Assembly: GCF_029784155.1 (NCBI RefSeq)
Contig: NC_073693.1
Span: forward strand, 286,846,875-286,910,874
From: Uranotaenia lowii
Taxonomy: Eukaryota; Arthropoda; Insecta; Diptera; Culicidae
Reading direction: 5' to 3'
Length of the DNA: 64,000 bases
The position numbers were made by a program, and so were the translations under genes. This document shows, one piece after another, positions 22,829 through 34,213 of the stretch. The notes beneath the pieces were generated by a model. The model saw only the letters and a list, made by a program, of their open reading frames with translations, was not told the DNA's origin and did not search any database. Within the stretch, counting starts at the first letter, position 1, and each line of letters begins with the position of its first letter.

Positions 22829-24420
22829 ATTTGGACCCGCTTTCAAGCAGAAATTTGCTTGAATATTGCTTCTTTAATGAGTGATCCAAAAGGCGAACAG
22901 TCATTCTGCAATTCAGAGGGCGCTCCAATTTGGCGAATGAACAAAATGAGAGCACCAGTCTGTGGTGAAAAGGCCCACAGTTATATTCATTAATTTTCTG
23001 AAGTAATTAGTCGGGTGATGAAATTAAATCAATTTGAAGGCATTTTAACGACTTCTTTAGGAAAATGATTGCACGCAGCTAAATAGGAAATTGCTTTTAT
23101 TTTCTGAAACTTGGAATGCGTTTTTCTCAAAACAAAGGTCTTGGCGCATTTGCCGTATTCAAAAATCGATACCGGTTTGTTTTTCAAAGAAAATAGATTA
23201 ACTCGAAGTTTCCATCGGGCTCAGTTGTGTCGTTGTCCTTCGGGAACGATCTTTCAGTTCTCTCCCACAAAACTCATTTGGGTAAAATGTTCCTTTTTTC
23301 CAACATATGCCTTTCTAGTAGTGAGGCCAAGAGTTTTTTTTTAAACTCATTTTAACAAGCAAAATTGTCTTGGAATCGTTCTATAGGAATTTTTAAATCA
23401 CTATTGAGTTACTTTTCGACTTGATCTGGTCATAATTTTTACTCTAATTTTACTTAAATGTAACTTTTTTCTATGCTTTTTTGCCTCATGGTCGCTTCTA
23501 GTTCTGTAAAGTGCAACTTTGTTGATAAAAGCTATACCAAATAGTTTCAAAGTAATTTGAGTTTTTGTGTGGAAAAAAGTCATATTTTTCAAGTTTAATT
23601 GCTGAAATTTGCTTTTAATTTTGACAAAAATAATTCTCGAATTCTGTGATTTGAACCTAACATTCGGTGACGGTTTTCTGTGAGGCTATTTCCACATTTC
23701 TATGAAGTTCATTGGGAAATCGCGTTAAACATCTACGAATTGGAAACTACTTATAGTTTTAATAGAAAAAGTTTACAGTTTACATTGCCTTGTTTTCAAA
23801 TTTTCATGAATTAGAGTCAGACATAAAAAAAAGAAAGTGATAAAAAAATTAACAAATTTTGGAAATCTGTACAAAATTTAGAAAATCGGTGAATTGTGTG
23901 ATAATTTTAAAAATTCTGTGATCTGTGAAATGGATTCTGTGAAGAAATTTTGCTCAAAATTCTGTGATAATACAGATTTTTCTGGGATTTTGGCAACCTT
24001 TGTATTGGTAGTCAGTTTCCTATTGTTGGAGTGCTTCAAGGATTCGAGCAGTAATCGAACATATGCCCCATAAACCCATTATATGTATGTCTTTTATAGA
24101 GTCGAAGGTTCAATGAAGGGTAAATAGGTTAACATAGAGGGAGAGAGTTGATTTTTGAGTCTTCATTATCGTTGTATTGTAAAAGCTTGATAGCCTTTCA
24201 GGTTACTGATACTGGAATTTTTTTAATAGTATTATGGATACCATGGTATTTAAGAAAACTGCCTTCTGAGTAAACTACCTTCACTGCAGCCCTTTGAATT
24301 GTAAATATATGAACTGAATCCGAATAAATGCTACACTTTATGTTGTTTATTACTTTTTAATTCCTGGGTGAAAATTTTGGATTTTTCAGTAAGTATAACA
24401 GGTTTATAGTATAATGTTTA

Positions 24421-25349
24421 AATGCAGTTTTCGGCATAAAAGCGCTAATCGCTAGTTTGCCTGCTTCGTTTTTGTTAGATAATTATCGTTTTCATTTATC
24501 TTTTCACCAAACTTTTGTACTAGCAAATGGACAAACGTCACCACAAGTAATCAGTCAAGGAAGAATGCTGATACATTAGGTTGCCAGAATTTTTTCATTA
24601 CCTATCAGGGCCGGACAAATCAAGGCTATTTTTTATAAAAACCTGGCAAAATCCGGGCATTAGATTTCAAAATTGACGACCAAAATCCGGGTTATATCCG
24701 GGCAAATTTTGTCAAAACCCAAAAATTATTCAACAAATGTCAAGAAAAAAAGTATTGAAAAAAAGTTTTTTCATTAAAGTACATCGACAGATTTTAAATC
24801 GTATTAGATGCTTCCAAAAAACCTTCCATGATTATTTTTTATTAATCTTGCTAAAAAAAAATTCGTTTTGGAGGCATAAATTATCAATTTTTACAACACA
24901 ACTTTTTTTTTTGTTTTATTTGCCAAATAAAGTGAATAAATCCGGGCAACATCCGGGCATTTTCCAATGAAATCCGGGCAACCGGGCCGGGCCGGACTGT
25001 TCTCAAATTTTGTTTGTTTTATCCGGGCAAACCCGGATAAAACCGGGCAATCTGGCAACCTTATGATACATGCTTTTGTTTAGTGTCTGGCGTAAAATCG
25101 CTAATTAGTCCGCTACTTTTTTGTCTACAAATTTATTTCCTCACGGAATTCCTGTTAAAAAAAAAGGATAAACAAACTCTACTAGGTGCAATTATTCAAG
25201 CAGGAATGCTGATAAATGTTATGTTCTATAAAGTGATAGAGTTTTTTGAGCCATAAGTTCTCGAGAAATAAAGTTAAAAAATAAATATAAAAAAAAACAA
25301 AAATGTAGCGGACTAACTAGCGAATAGCGTTTTAATGCCGACCTCTGTT
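24421..25349. mobile_element. TIR-like element, left arm only
   Basis: TTTCGGCATAAAAGCGCTAATCGCTAG near the left end pairs with the reverse complement of CTAGCGAATAGCGTTTTAATGCCGA near 25318-25342, about 75 percent matched. A partial extra copy of the end lies at about 25084-25118. The right arm aligns with both flanks (24330 and 25385) but lacks this segment. It hosts a nested MITE at 24579-25060. Confidence 0.6.
24579..25060. mobile_element. PIF/Harbinger-type MITE
   Basis: A 482-bp element with ends GGTTGCCAGA and TCTGGCAACC, flanked by TTA on both sides (24576-24578 and 25061-25063). A 3-bp TTA duplication and GG-starting ends are typical of PIF/Harbinger. The interior repeats CCGGGCAA/TCCGGGCA words many times. 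No transposase is encoded. Confidence 0.8.
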
Positions 25350-25554
25350 CAAATGTGCAAATTTATTGAATAGTTTTTTTTATTAGTTCCAAAAAATGTA
25401 AATTGCAATTTTCCCAAAATTTTAGATCTACCAAGTTTACATTTGAAATTTAGAAAAATATTAATCTATAGAAAAATATTTGCAAAAATACCAACTGGTC
25501 TTGTGGGTAATTCGAACAGTCTTACAATCATTCGCAGATTACCTACTATTCAAC

Positions 25555-28500
25555 ATGCACTCTCGTCTGCTAACGCTCTTTTGGCGCCGTAAGCTTCTAC
25601 TTCTGGCCTCTTCAGTCCTCTTTCTGTTGGCCCTATGGTTCTGGGGCTTCCTGTATACTACGCACGTCAACGACGGTGGCAAAATTGTATCCATCAAGGA
25701 GCTGATGATGGGCGGCGGAGGAAGTGGAACCTCCCTTAGCGGAGCCCATCGGGAAAATCTGCTGCAACGGTTAGGATTCTACGATGAGCTGCTCGATGAA
25801 ACTGGGGCCGGTGGCGTCAAATTCGTAAAACCCACCGTCGAAGGTTTGTTGGCGAGAAGTAGAGGTAAGTTACTGATACAGTTTATTCAATTGTTAAAGT
25901 AATAATCGTTTTTGATTTTAGCTAAATTTTTCAATGAGTGGGAAGCGATAATGCAAGACCGAGATGAAAAACCTCACAGTGCTAGAGAAATAAACAAACG
26001 AAGATCAACAGAGGAACTTAGGATAGCGGCTGAAAAACAGAACCACTATGAACACGAGCTGAAGAAGATGGGTGTTCCGGTTATTGCCGGGATAGGACCC
26101 GGTGGCCATCCCCCACCTTTACAACGCTTAGTTCATCTGGATCTCAAAGGAGCCCCACCGAAGATTGCTTACTTGAAGCGATTGATGCCAATCATGAAAA
26201 CCTTAGGAGCAACAGGTATTCTGCTGGAGTACGAAGATATGTTCCCGTACGGCGGACCACTGTCTCCCATCACAGCAAGGAATGCCTACCAAAAAGAAGA
26301 GCTTACAGAAATTTTAAAGACTGCTTTCGCCCTGGGACTGGCAGTCATCCCGCTGGTGCAAACATTCGGTCACCTAGAGTTCGTGCTAAAGTTACAAGAA
26401 TTTACGCACCTGAGGGAAGTCGAAGATTCGCCACAAGCCCTGTGTCCCAGTAAAAATGCTTCCATGGTATTTTTGGAAGAAATGCTAGAGCAGGTTATAG
26501 ATTTTCATACACCGGCCAAAAATATTAATCTATTTCGCAAGGAAGATGTAGAAAAACTCACACCCAAACTAACGCACATACACATCGGTTGCGATGAAGT
26601 ATACCAGATTGCTCAATGCTCACGATGCAAGAACCGACTCAAAGATCAGCTGTTTTTAGATCACGTTTACAACGTGGCATCTATTATTCGTAAAAAGTGG
26701 CCACATATGAAAATAATCATATGGGACGATATGTTGCGACACATGCCTGTTGAAACTTTACAAGCTTCGGGCATAGGTAAGCTTGTGGAGCCCATGATCT
26801 GGGTGTATGCCGAAGATATCTACAAATTTATACAATCCTCGACCTGGGACAAATACTCTATAGTATTTAATACTGCTTGGGCAGCATCTGCATTCAAAGG
26901 AGCTCATGGAGAAACTCTACTGATCCCACCGATTAGAAGACACCTAGAAAACACTCTCCGCTGGCTTGCCGTTATGCAGGGTGAAGGGTCTCGCTTCCCC
27001 GATGGTCTCCAGGGCTTGGCTTTAACCGGCTGGCAACGGTACGATCATTTTGCGGTTCTCTGTGAAATGCTTCCTACAGCACTTCCTTCGTTGGCTGTCT
27101 GTTTGTCAACAGCCTCTCGTGGATATTTCGATGTCAATCCCAAAACAAACCCAATCCTGAGTAGTTTAACCTGTCCAGAGCCAACAAGCGATCGACATGC
27201 ATGGATTGAACTGCACAAAGATTCCATTCTTTCAACGTTCTCGAGGTGCATGTTTCCGGGAAGCGTCATCTATCGGTTCATGCTGCGGCTGATGACACTG
27301 ATCAACGAGGCCAAGGAGTATATCGATGACGTGAAGCAGAAGCGTGGCTGGCTGACGGACTATAACGTGCGGCATAATTTCACCTCCGGCACACGAGTGG
27401 ACGACTTGCTAGGGGAAGATTACCGATTGCTGAATTCGATTACCAACCTGGCGAGGAATGCTGCTTCGACGCTGGCTGATGTTTATGATCACGTGAGTAT
27501 AGTTAATCAAAATTTAAACGTTGTTTATGAGGTTTCCTTAGAGGTCAGAATTATACGTAGATGCTGAAAAACTCTGCATTAATCTATCGGGTTTCTTGAA
27601 ACCATACTCAAGAGCTCATTTTACACCTTTCCTTCACCATCCGGTAGACATCACCTTGCCAGTAGCTTTGGCGTAATGGTTAGAGCTTAAGTCATGCTCT
27701 TAAGATCAAATCCCGGTCATGACACATACAGTACATTTTCTGTAGTTTGGTGGTTTTTGCATTGGCAAGATGGTACCCATCAAAACTTTCAAAGATGTAC
27801 ACTAAGTGTTGAGGAAAAATATCTCCTCATAGAATCCTGGAGTTTCCCTGAGATCTTATTACGTGGAAATTGCTCGAGAACGACCTGCGAACACTCGAAA
27901 TATTCGAGTGACGAATGTTAAGAACCATCTTTGGCAACGTGCAGGAGAACGGAGTGTGGAAGCGAAGGATGAACCCAGTATCCAGAAGGTGGTGAACGCT
28001 GGACGGATACGCAGGGCAATATATTTTGCGAGACTGTCGGACTGTCATCCGAGTTATTGCGTTAAATCCCACGCGTGTGCTGTGACAGACGCGAGTCTAA
28101 GATAAGCTGCTCTCAATCGGCACACGACGGACATAAAGGTGGCAAACCTCGAATCCTGGAGATAAGAACTCGGACTTCGAGTCGTTAGATGAGAGGTCAG
28201 GCCTCGAGTCTTCAGGATTAGAGGTTACCTCGAGCCATTACGAGGAGAGGTCAGATCTAGAGTCGCTAGCGCAAAGGTCTGTGTACGTCAACCTCGAGTC
28301 GATGTGAGGAGAGATCAGGCCTCGAGTCGCGAAGAGCAGAGGTTTATGTGGGAATCTCGAGTCACTGCGAGGAGATGTCGGTTCTCAAGTCGTTAGAGAG
28401 AGTTCGGAATTCGAATCGTAAGGAGTTTAAGGAGCCTGACCAGTCTTACCTAACCCTTGCTGCTGACGATGAAGCCTACCCCTTTTCTGAACTCCTTCTG

Positions 28501-28854
28501 ACAGACCGAGGAAAAATTTTAGCCCTTAAAGTTTCGATGCCCAAACATATTGGTTTTGAGACTGCCTTTATTTATTGCTTGAAAAAATAAACTTTTTGTA
28601 CAAGGAAGATATTCAAGGTTTACCCAAATATACAACCGTTAGTCAAATTAAGATTTTGTACTAATTGAGTAATATTGCTTTACTTTCAGTGGACTTCCGG
28701 AGAGTTCATCGAGCAGCGCATCTACCCGATCCTGGCCGAATTGAAGCACCTTGAACGGATAGGCGACGATCTGAAGAAGCGTAAAACCTGGCCCCAGCGT
28801 CCGCTACCCTACCTGAAGCCCTTCGAGGCGCTCGGGATCGACGAGAAAACATAG
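25555..28854 (+). CDS. HEXD: Hexosaminidase D-like glycoside hydrolase family 20, copy 1
   Basis: Exons 25555-25864, 25922-27492 and 28690-28854 join to 681 codons with consensus GT-AG introns of 57 and 1197 bp. The ATG at 25555 was chosen because the frame upstream is not kept in copy 2. Residues 14-34 form a hydrophobic signal-anchor, predicting a type II membrane protein, probably of the secretory pathway. The GH20 barrel starts near HLDLKG (175-180), with YEDMFP at 207-212 and the catalytic Asp-Glu pair in HIGCDE (324-329, D328/E329). Family members remove terminal N-acetyl-hexosamine, with a known preference for galactosamine substrates in mammalian HEXD. The C-terminal exon is short and conserved. 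The gene ends 0.87 kb from the oppositely oriented EcKinase copy. It differs from copy 2 at six residues, all conservative. The anchor is absent from the cytosolic mammalian enzyme. Intron 2 holds a SINE and a minisatellite. Confidence 0.93.
27664..27870 (+). mobile_element. tRNA-derived SINE in HEXD copy 1 intron 2
   Basis: A-box-like TGGCGTAATGG (27669-27679) and B-box-like GATCAAATCCC (27704-27714) form the tRNA head. The body, including TTTCTGTAG.TTGGTGG and CAAAGATGTAC, matches the SINE at 46030-46265. It is also present in HEXD copy 2, so it predates the duplication. Confidence 0.75.
28130..28440 (+). repeat. CTCGAGTC minisatellite in HEXD copy 1 intron 2
   Basis: Degenerate units of about 45 bp with CCTCGAGTC and GAGGAGAGGTCAG words. 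The corresponding array in copy 2 (53755-54165) is longer, which accounts for the larger intron there (1325 versus 1197 bp). Confidence 0.8.
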
Positions 28855-29289
28855 CTACAGGAGTACATCAAAATCCCGCTGAACCTTTAAACGAAAGACG
28901 TACCCTTTACCTATACAAGTATACAGTAAGACTCCTCCAAAAACCTTGTTAGAGAATAGCTTAGACAAAAAAAAAAGTCAACTGGTAGCGAATTTTCCTG
29001 TTAGCGTTTCTCATGTGCAGATACGATTGTGAGAGTCCAATTGCAGTGTATTAAAATTTGCTTCGCGAAATTTTCCGTGGCGTTAAATGTAAGAAGAAGA
29101 GAGAATGCTTAAGCAAAGAAATTTTAAATTTCGACATAGAACGTAACAAAATTAAGAAATGCATTTGGCGCAGTACAATCTGAATAGGATTCAATTTTTA
29201 TCATATTTTTTTTCACAAAAAGAAGCATAAGTTGTGTTTATTTCCATAGTAAAAATGAAACATTTTCGTTTAAATATTTGATTTTTGAA

Positions 29290-29335
29290 CGGACTGGTTC
29301 GTTAAAGGCTAAAAATCTCCCTAATAAAGACATAA
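29290..29335 (+). mobile_element. LINE 3'-tail remnant
   Basis: GGACTGGTTCGTTAAAGGCT followed by CTCCCTAATAAAGAC resembles the tail inserted at 59300-59351. It is also present in the right arm near 51880-51925, so it predates the duplication. Its AATAAA (29323-29328) could serve as a polyadenylation signal for HEXD copy 1. Confidence 0.5.
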
Positions 29336-29625
29336 AACCATTTTTTTGTTTTTTTCATCCAATTGTTACGCCTCGCAAGAAAAAAAATCTCCAACAGTAT
29401 TATTTTGAAAAAAAAGTAGTCGAATAGTGTAACCTGTTTCGGTAAACAAGACTGAAATTCAAATAACTCAATTATATTGAATGTCGTAGGAACTGTCCGC
29501 TAAAATCAGCTAAGGCAAAATTCATTGAATGTATTTGAATCAAGAGTAGTCTTCGAATCGACAAACATGAAATTCTCATCTTAATAAAAACGAAAATCCA
29601 TAGCTATACCATACGGGTGTTTGCA

Positions 29626-29631
29626 TTTATT
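29626..29631 (-). promoter_or_regulatory. Polyadenylation signal of EcKinase copy 1
   Basis: AATAAA on the minus strand about 97 bases past the stop codon, conserved at 51580-51585 in the right arm. Confidence 0.65.
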
Positions 29632-29727
29632 GTCACATCACAATCAATTTATAGGTAATGGGGAACTTAAATAAATTAGAGATTCCTTTTTGTGAAATTT
29701 AAATTTTCAAACTGCTCTCAACACAGC

Positions 29728-30967
29728 CTAGAGCATTCCACCGTCAACCAATTCCAGCACAATATCAGTCATCTTTTGTCGGCAAAGCTCGTTCGGAGGT
29801 ACGTTCAATTCCGGTGGGGTCGTTGCCATTTCGGAACCACTTACGTACAAATCGGGCGCCTCCTCAGACGAACAGGTACTGATAGGCAACATATCCATGG
29901 CTGCGCCCAAGCCAAACCGAGCATAAGCCCGGAACTCCTCGTCGATCTGGCGTTGAAGGTCCGGTTCATCGACAGCAAAGTCCTGGAAGGATCCCAGCAG
30001 TTTGAGCGATTTTCCCAACTGTTCACCGTAAGTTTGTAGCCATTTTTGAAGATTATCCTTTCGAACGGACCCTTCCGCACAACAGTAGATAAGATAGGTT
30101 AGATCCAAGGCTAGGGATCCATGCCGGACCAGTTGGAAATCGACGATGCATGTCTGGAATAAAAACGTAGCCGTTTATTGAAACGTTTTTTAACTTTAAA
30201 CGTATACTCACCTCAATAATATTTCCATCGTCATCGTATTTGAAAAGGACGTTGTTTGTCCAACAATCACCGTGGCAAATGACTGACAGTTTACTTTCCC
30301 GACCAGTCAACTCCACCATATTTCCGAAACAATTGCTCAGAAACCGCTTCAACTTGTCCAAATATTTGGTTTTCCCTGGAATCGTTTGCACCACCATCTG
30401 GATGGCGTTCTTCGTCAAAATATCGTAGTAATTCTTGTACCATTCGGCATTAGTCTTGGAGAAAATACCTTCCGAAATGCTCGAAACTAACCGGTTGAAC
30501 TTGTCCGGTTCCTGTCGTTTGTAAGCCAGGCTAACGGCGTGGAACTTCGCCAGCTCAATCATAACCTCCTTCATCTGTGCCAAGCCCAGCCCGGCCAATC
30601 GGTCCGGCATACTGAAGTATCGCACCCTTAAATCCTCCAGCATAATCAGATCATCTTGAGCCAAATAACAACGAGGAACGGCTTTGAAAATCATCCTTCC
30701 ACCATCCCCCGCCCCAATCAAGCGCCGCTGAAACGCCTCAAACTCAGGCATAATAGAATTGTAGAACTCAACTTCATTCCGGAACAAGGCCTCACTCTTG
30801 AAGGCTTCTCGTTTGATCTTACAATCGGGAAGGCGTTTGCAGATGACGGTGCGTTCCCAGCGTAGCTTTTTCGAGGACTCGCTGCTATTTTGCCGTATGT
30901 GACCCTTAAGTGCGATCCGAAATAGAGCGGCCGTGTAGTTGTCTCCCCGACCAGAGCCCTTACCTTC
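29728..30967 (-). CDS. EcKinase-like (DUF227/CHK) kinase, copy 1, lacking its first exon
   Basis: Two exons on the minus strand, 30967-30212 (252 codons) and 30153-29728 (141 codons plus stop), are separated by a 58-bp intron GTGAGT...CCAG. They encode the glycine-rich N-lobe (GRGDNYTAALF), the catalytic loop HGDCWTNN and the metal-binding IVDFQ, all intact. Copy 2 differs at only a few residues. The first of these exons starts at an acceptor (TTCTAG/GAAGG at 30968), so an upstream exon is required. None was found between 30968 and the gap at 35055, and homology with the right arm ends at 31242, inside the first intron. The copy therefore probably lacks its start codon, unless an exon lies in the gap or a new one was acquired. 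The family phosphorylates small molecules such as ecdysteroids; the substrate here is unknown. Confidence 0.85.
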
Positions 30968-31255
30968 CTAGAATGGAAACAAAAAATTATGTTAGTTTTT
31001 TTTTCAAAACAACATATGTATGAACGATACGAATCATAATTATGAACTTATACGGATGAATCTTCACCCTTCCTATTTGAAACTTATATGGCATAAAACT
31101 TCTCAATATACCTTAACCACATTATAACTTTACTAAAATGCCGTTTGGGTTGAAAAGCTGACCAGCTACATTTCAGTGTATTATACAAACTAAGGATGAG
31201 CACAGCCGACAAACATACATATATCGCCAAAAAAAACTTCAAATCTATATCTATA

Positions 31256-31330
31256 CTAGCAGACCCGGTAAACTTCGTCTTACCATTTTCAACTTGGTGT
31301 CCATTTTCCATTTTTCTTAGTTTTTTTTTT
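31256..31330 (-). mobile_element. Helitron-like 3' terminus at the inner breakpoint of the left arm
   Basis: Read on the minus strand, GGTAAGACGAAGTTTACC forms a 5-bp stem with an 8-base loop, then GGGTCTG and CTAG before T at 31255. Stem, loop and spacing match those of the family-B ends at 15415 and 48962, although the stem bases differ. The rest of the element was not traced. Confidence 0.5.
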
Positions 31331-33330
31331 TAATTGCTTCCTATCCGTTTACTCGAATTGTCCCGCTTAATTCAATCGAAATAAAACCTTAGAATTTTAA
31401 CTCAATTCTACGGGTCTTTACTTAAATTATCAAAAAATAACTTTCAATAAATATTACATGCATCTTACATGAATGCTTTTTTATTTACTTTTCTTTAATT
31501 CGGTTGCAAATTCAACTTAAAGTGTTCCCAAAGAGCACTTGTTACGGCAATAAATCTGGCAATTTTATATACTGCAAATTCCTTTTTATTATTTATTCAA
31601 GCCAAAAATGCAAATTAAATTCCTTTGAACTTCAACCCAATGAATCAAAGAATCGTTGGTTTTGAAAGGAAGAAAAACGTATGTTTAAATTTTTTTTGTT
31701 ATTCAACCGAATACAGTAGTTTTTCGATTTTATCACTATTCTATTTTTCAATACTCCCTAAGTTCACGCTCGATATGATCACGGTTATTGTTTCGATTTT
31801 ATCGCGTTGTTTTTAGAAAGCATTCAGAAATCATTTGCCATTTTGATATTTTTACTTCAAGTTTCGCCAAATTCACGGTTTTGCCATTAACACGGTGAAT
31901 TAAGCGTGATAAAATCGAAAAACTACTGTAACAGCATTTTTTTTTCTTTTTTTATTGTAAACCTTAATTTTTAAAAATGAATCACCGGGGCAAGTGCAAA
32001 CGGATATCACCATAGTTCAACTTTCATATTCTCTGAAAAAATTAATATTTTCAAAAAAATATTAGTTATGCTGGCAAAAAGAAATATCTAGGTAAATATT
32101 CGTCCCATTTGTTGGGGCAAGTGAAAACACCTAGGTCTTTTTCAGATGCGTCAGTGAAAAAAAAACTTTAAAATGAATTAAATACTTGTTCTTGTTTGTC
32201 TGTTATGTCAACTTTCATTGATATATCTTAAGTTTTTCTCCGGAAAAAATTATTGCTTAGTACTTCAATTTCGCTGAATGCTGTTCAACCAAAAGACCTT
32301 GATTTACAAAGACCTTAATAATAATTTTTAATATCCGCTTCACATTCAACACTCGGGATATCCTTTCTGGCCATTTTGAAGATAAAATTCTTAAATGGTT
32401 GATGTTTCATGGCTATATGGCACGTTTTCACTTGTTCCACCGTGTGAAATGACAGGAATTAAGATTATTTTTAACACTCTCAGGTCATATTAAAATTTCA
32501 TCATAAAAATAAGCTGCCCCTGGAATATCTATCACAAAAAAGCTTTTCAACAAAAAAGTGGATTAAAAGTCTCTTCTATTCAGACAAAATATGTAAAACA
32601 AAAACACACTTTTCATGTTAAGTACGTACTCGAATTATGTGTAAACAAACAGTGAACTTGTATACAGTTTTTCGGTGAATAATTTAAAAAAAAAGTTGAA
32701 ATTATTTAGTCAGATTTTTTATTTGGGCCCAACAATTTTTAGATGAAACAATAGTTTATACATTTTTTGTAAAAGTTGAATGTTTGTATTTGCTGTAGTT
32801 TACCTTCTTAGTTGAAAATTCTCCCGGAAAACGCATATCCTCACTTTTTGTTATGAAAAAGTAGATTATTTTATTGATAACTTCAACTTACACTTGCAAA
32901 ACATTAAAAAGTTCTCTGCATTCGGCATTTAAATACTTCAATCCTATTTCATTTATTGCAAAGGACAGACTCTTGTTCAGTTAATGTGTCTGTTCATTTT
33001 CATCGGATTTTGTTTTTCTTCTAAAAATTGATGGCGCTTGATACATCTTCATCTAACTACATTTGCACATTTGAACATGTCGAAAACATCTGATTATTTT
33101 TTTCTGTTATCAATATGAATCAAAAGTAACTTTCTAGGCGTACTGGATTATACGAAATGTAAAGCTTCCCAATTCCTTTTTTTTCCAGACGTCCGCTAAG
33201 TGTCATACCATTATTTCATATACATCATTATGAGTTAAGTTTTTTGGATAACATTTCACTACTTAAAATAACACGGAATAAAAATGGTTTTATTATTTAA
33301 AACTTTTTATATGGTTTTTATTCGATCGTT
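31331..33330. other. Spacer DNA, no gene seen
   Basis: AT-rich DNA without recognisable exons or complete repeats. A 63-codon frame at 31625-31816 is hydrophobic and featureless. Confidence 0.5.
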
Positions 33331-33332
33331 AA

Positions 33333-33960
33333 AATACCAATCCGTGTCACCTCTAGGCGTAATCTATTACCATGCGCTGTGTACAAATAAGCTAGAAAAA
33401 AAACATCTAGGTTGCATATCGCCTTCACGTGCGTAAGTAATATAGGTACTTGGTTGAGAAACAGACACCTAATTGTTACATTTTTTCAACCATCAATGAA
33501 CGGTTTGTTTCGGTTACTATCCTCTTGCGACGACGTTTGCTCGCGACGCCTCGCCCATGGAGACGAAATGCAAACCCCTCAAAAAATAAAATCTCTAAAA
33601 ATGCCATGACTTTTCAATTTCAGATTTTGGCAAAAAAAAATGAATATGTTTTATTCATTCGGCAAACTTTCAATCCGGGTCACATCTAGGCGTCATTCAT
33701 TATCATGTGCTGTACAAATGAGCTAGGAATCAAGAAGAAAAAAAATCTCATCTAGGCTTCATAGGGCCACCACGTGCATTGACAGTATGCCTGGTTGAGA
33801 AAAACGCGCCAAAATATTCTCACTGATCAGTATGCTATGCGATGGTTACTATTCTCTGGCGACGTTTGCTCGCGACGCCTCGGCCATGGAGACGAAAAAC
33901 AAACCACCTGGCGCCCCAAGTAATGAAAATCTCGAAAAAATGGAAGCCATGACTTTTATT
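33333..33960 (+). repeat. Tandem duplication, two diverged units of about 310-330 bp
   Basis: Unit 1 (about 33333-33650) and unit 2 (about 33670-33960) share TCACMTCTAGGCGT near the start, a central GACGTTTGCTCGCGACGCCTC followed by CCATGGAGACGAA, and a GCCATGACTTTT-like end. They differ by substitutions and small indels. No protein function is recognised; open frames at 33412-33609 and 33450-33689 lie in unit 1 only. Confidence 0.75.
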
Positions 33961-34140
33961 TTATTCGAAAAATTACAAATTTAATTATTACGGACAATTG
34001 TTACGACTTTGTGTTGTTTTTATTCGATATAAACCGATTCGCATGGCTACAGAATATTCTAAAAATAATTTCATTTGAATCGTTTGGGCCATTTCGGAGG
34101 AGTAGTACTACAAACACCGTTACAAGAGAATTTTATATAA

Positions 34141-34168
34141 TAGATATATAAAAATGGATTTCTGTCTA

Positions 34169-34213
<45 letters not shown>

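Larger units (their letters stand above)
20957..23174. mobile_element. TIR element about 2.2 kb, left arm only
   Basis: The ends are inverted: CGGTATCAAATTTTGAATAC then GGCGAATGCGCC on the left, and GGCGCATTTGCCGTATTC then AAAAATCGATACCGG on the right. The right arm near 58180-58230 reads straight across this position, so it represents the empty site. About 0.7 kb of this element lies outside the nested element at 21318-22828 and has no coding potential seen. Superfamily not assigned. Confidence 0.75.
10986..31242 (+). repeat. Left arm of large inverted duplication
   Basis: Collinear blocks match the reverse complement of the right arm: 10986-13360 with about 62275-64000, 13364-15110 with 61960-62275, 20440-20955 with 58254-59640, 23175-24330 with about 56930-58170, and 25385-31242 with 49958-56910. 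Order is preserved throughout. Coding sequence is nearly identical while flanks differ substantially, with transposon insertions private to one arm. No match was recognised between 15.2-20.4 kb and 59.7-61.9 kb, where each arm holds its own repeats. Homology stops at about 31242 after CAAAAAAAACTTCAAA. Confidence 0.9.

Noticed and set aside
25480..25554. HEXD copy 1 start 25 codons upstream
   Set aside because: That upstream frame is not preserved in copy 2, whereas the ATG at 25555 and its hydrophobic anchor are.
34163..34213. CRISPR array or regulatory array from the (CTGT)n tract and regular units
   Set aside because: The microsatellite and degenerate units belong to the Helitron-like family seen three times. 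The genome is eukaryotic, and no spacer-repeat pattern or cas gene is present.
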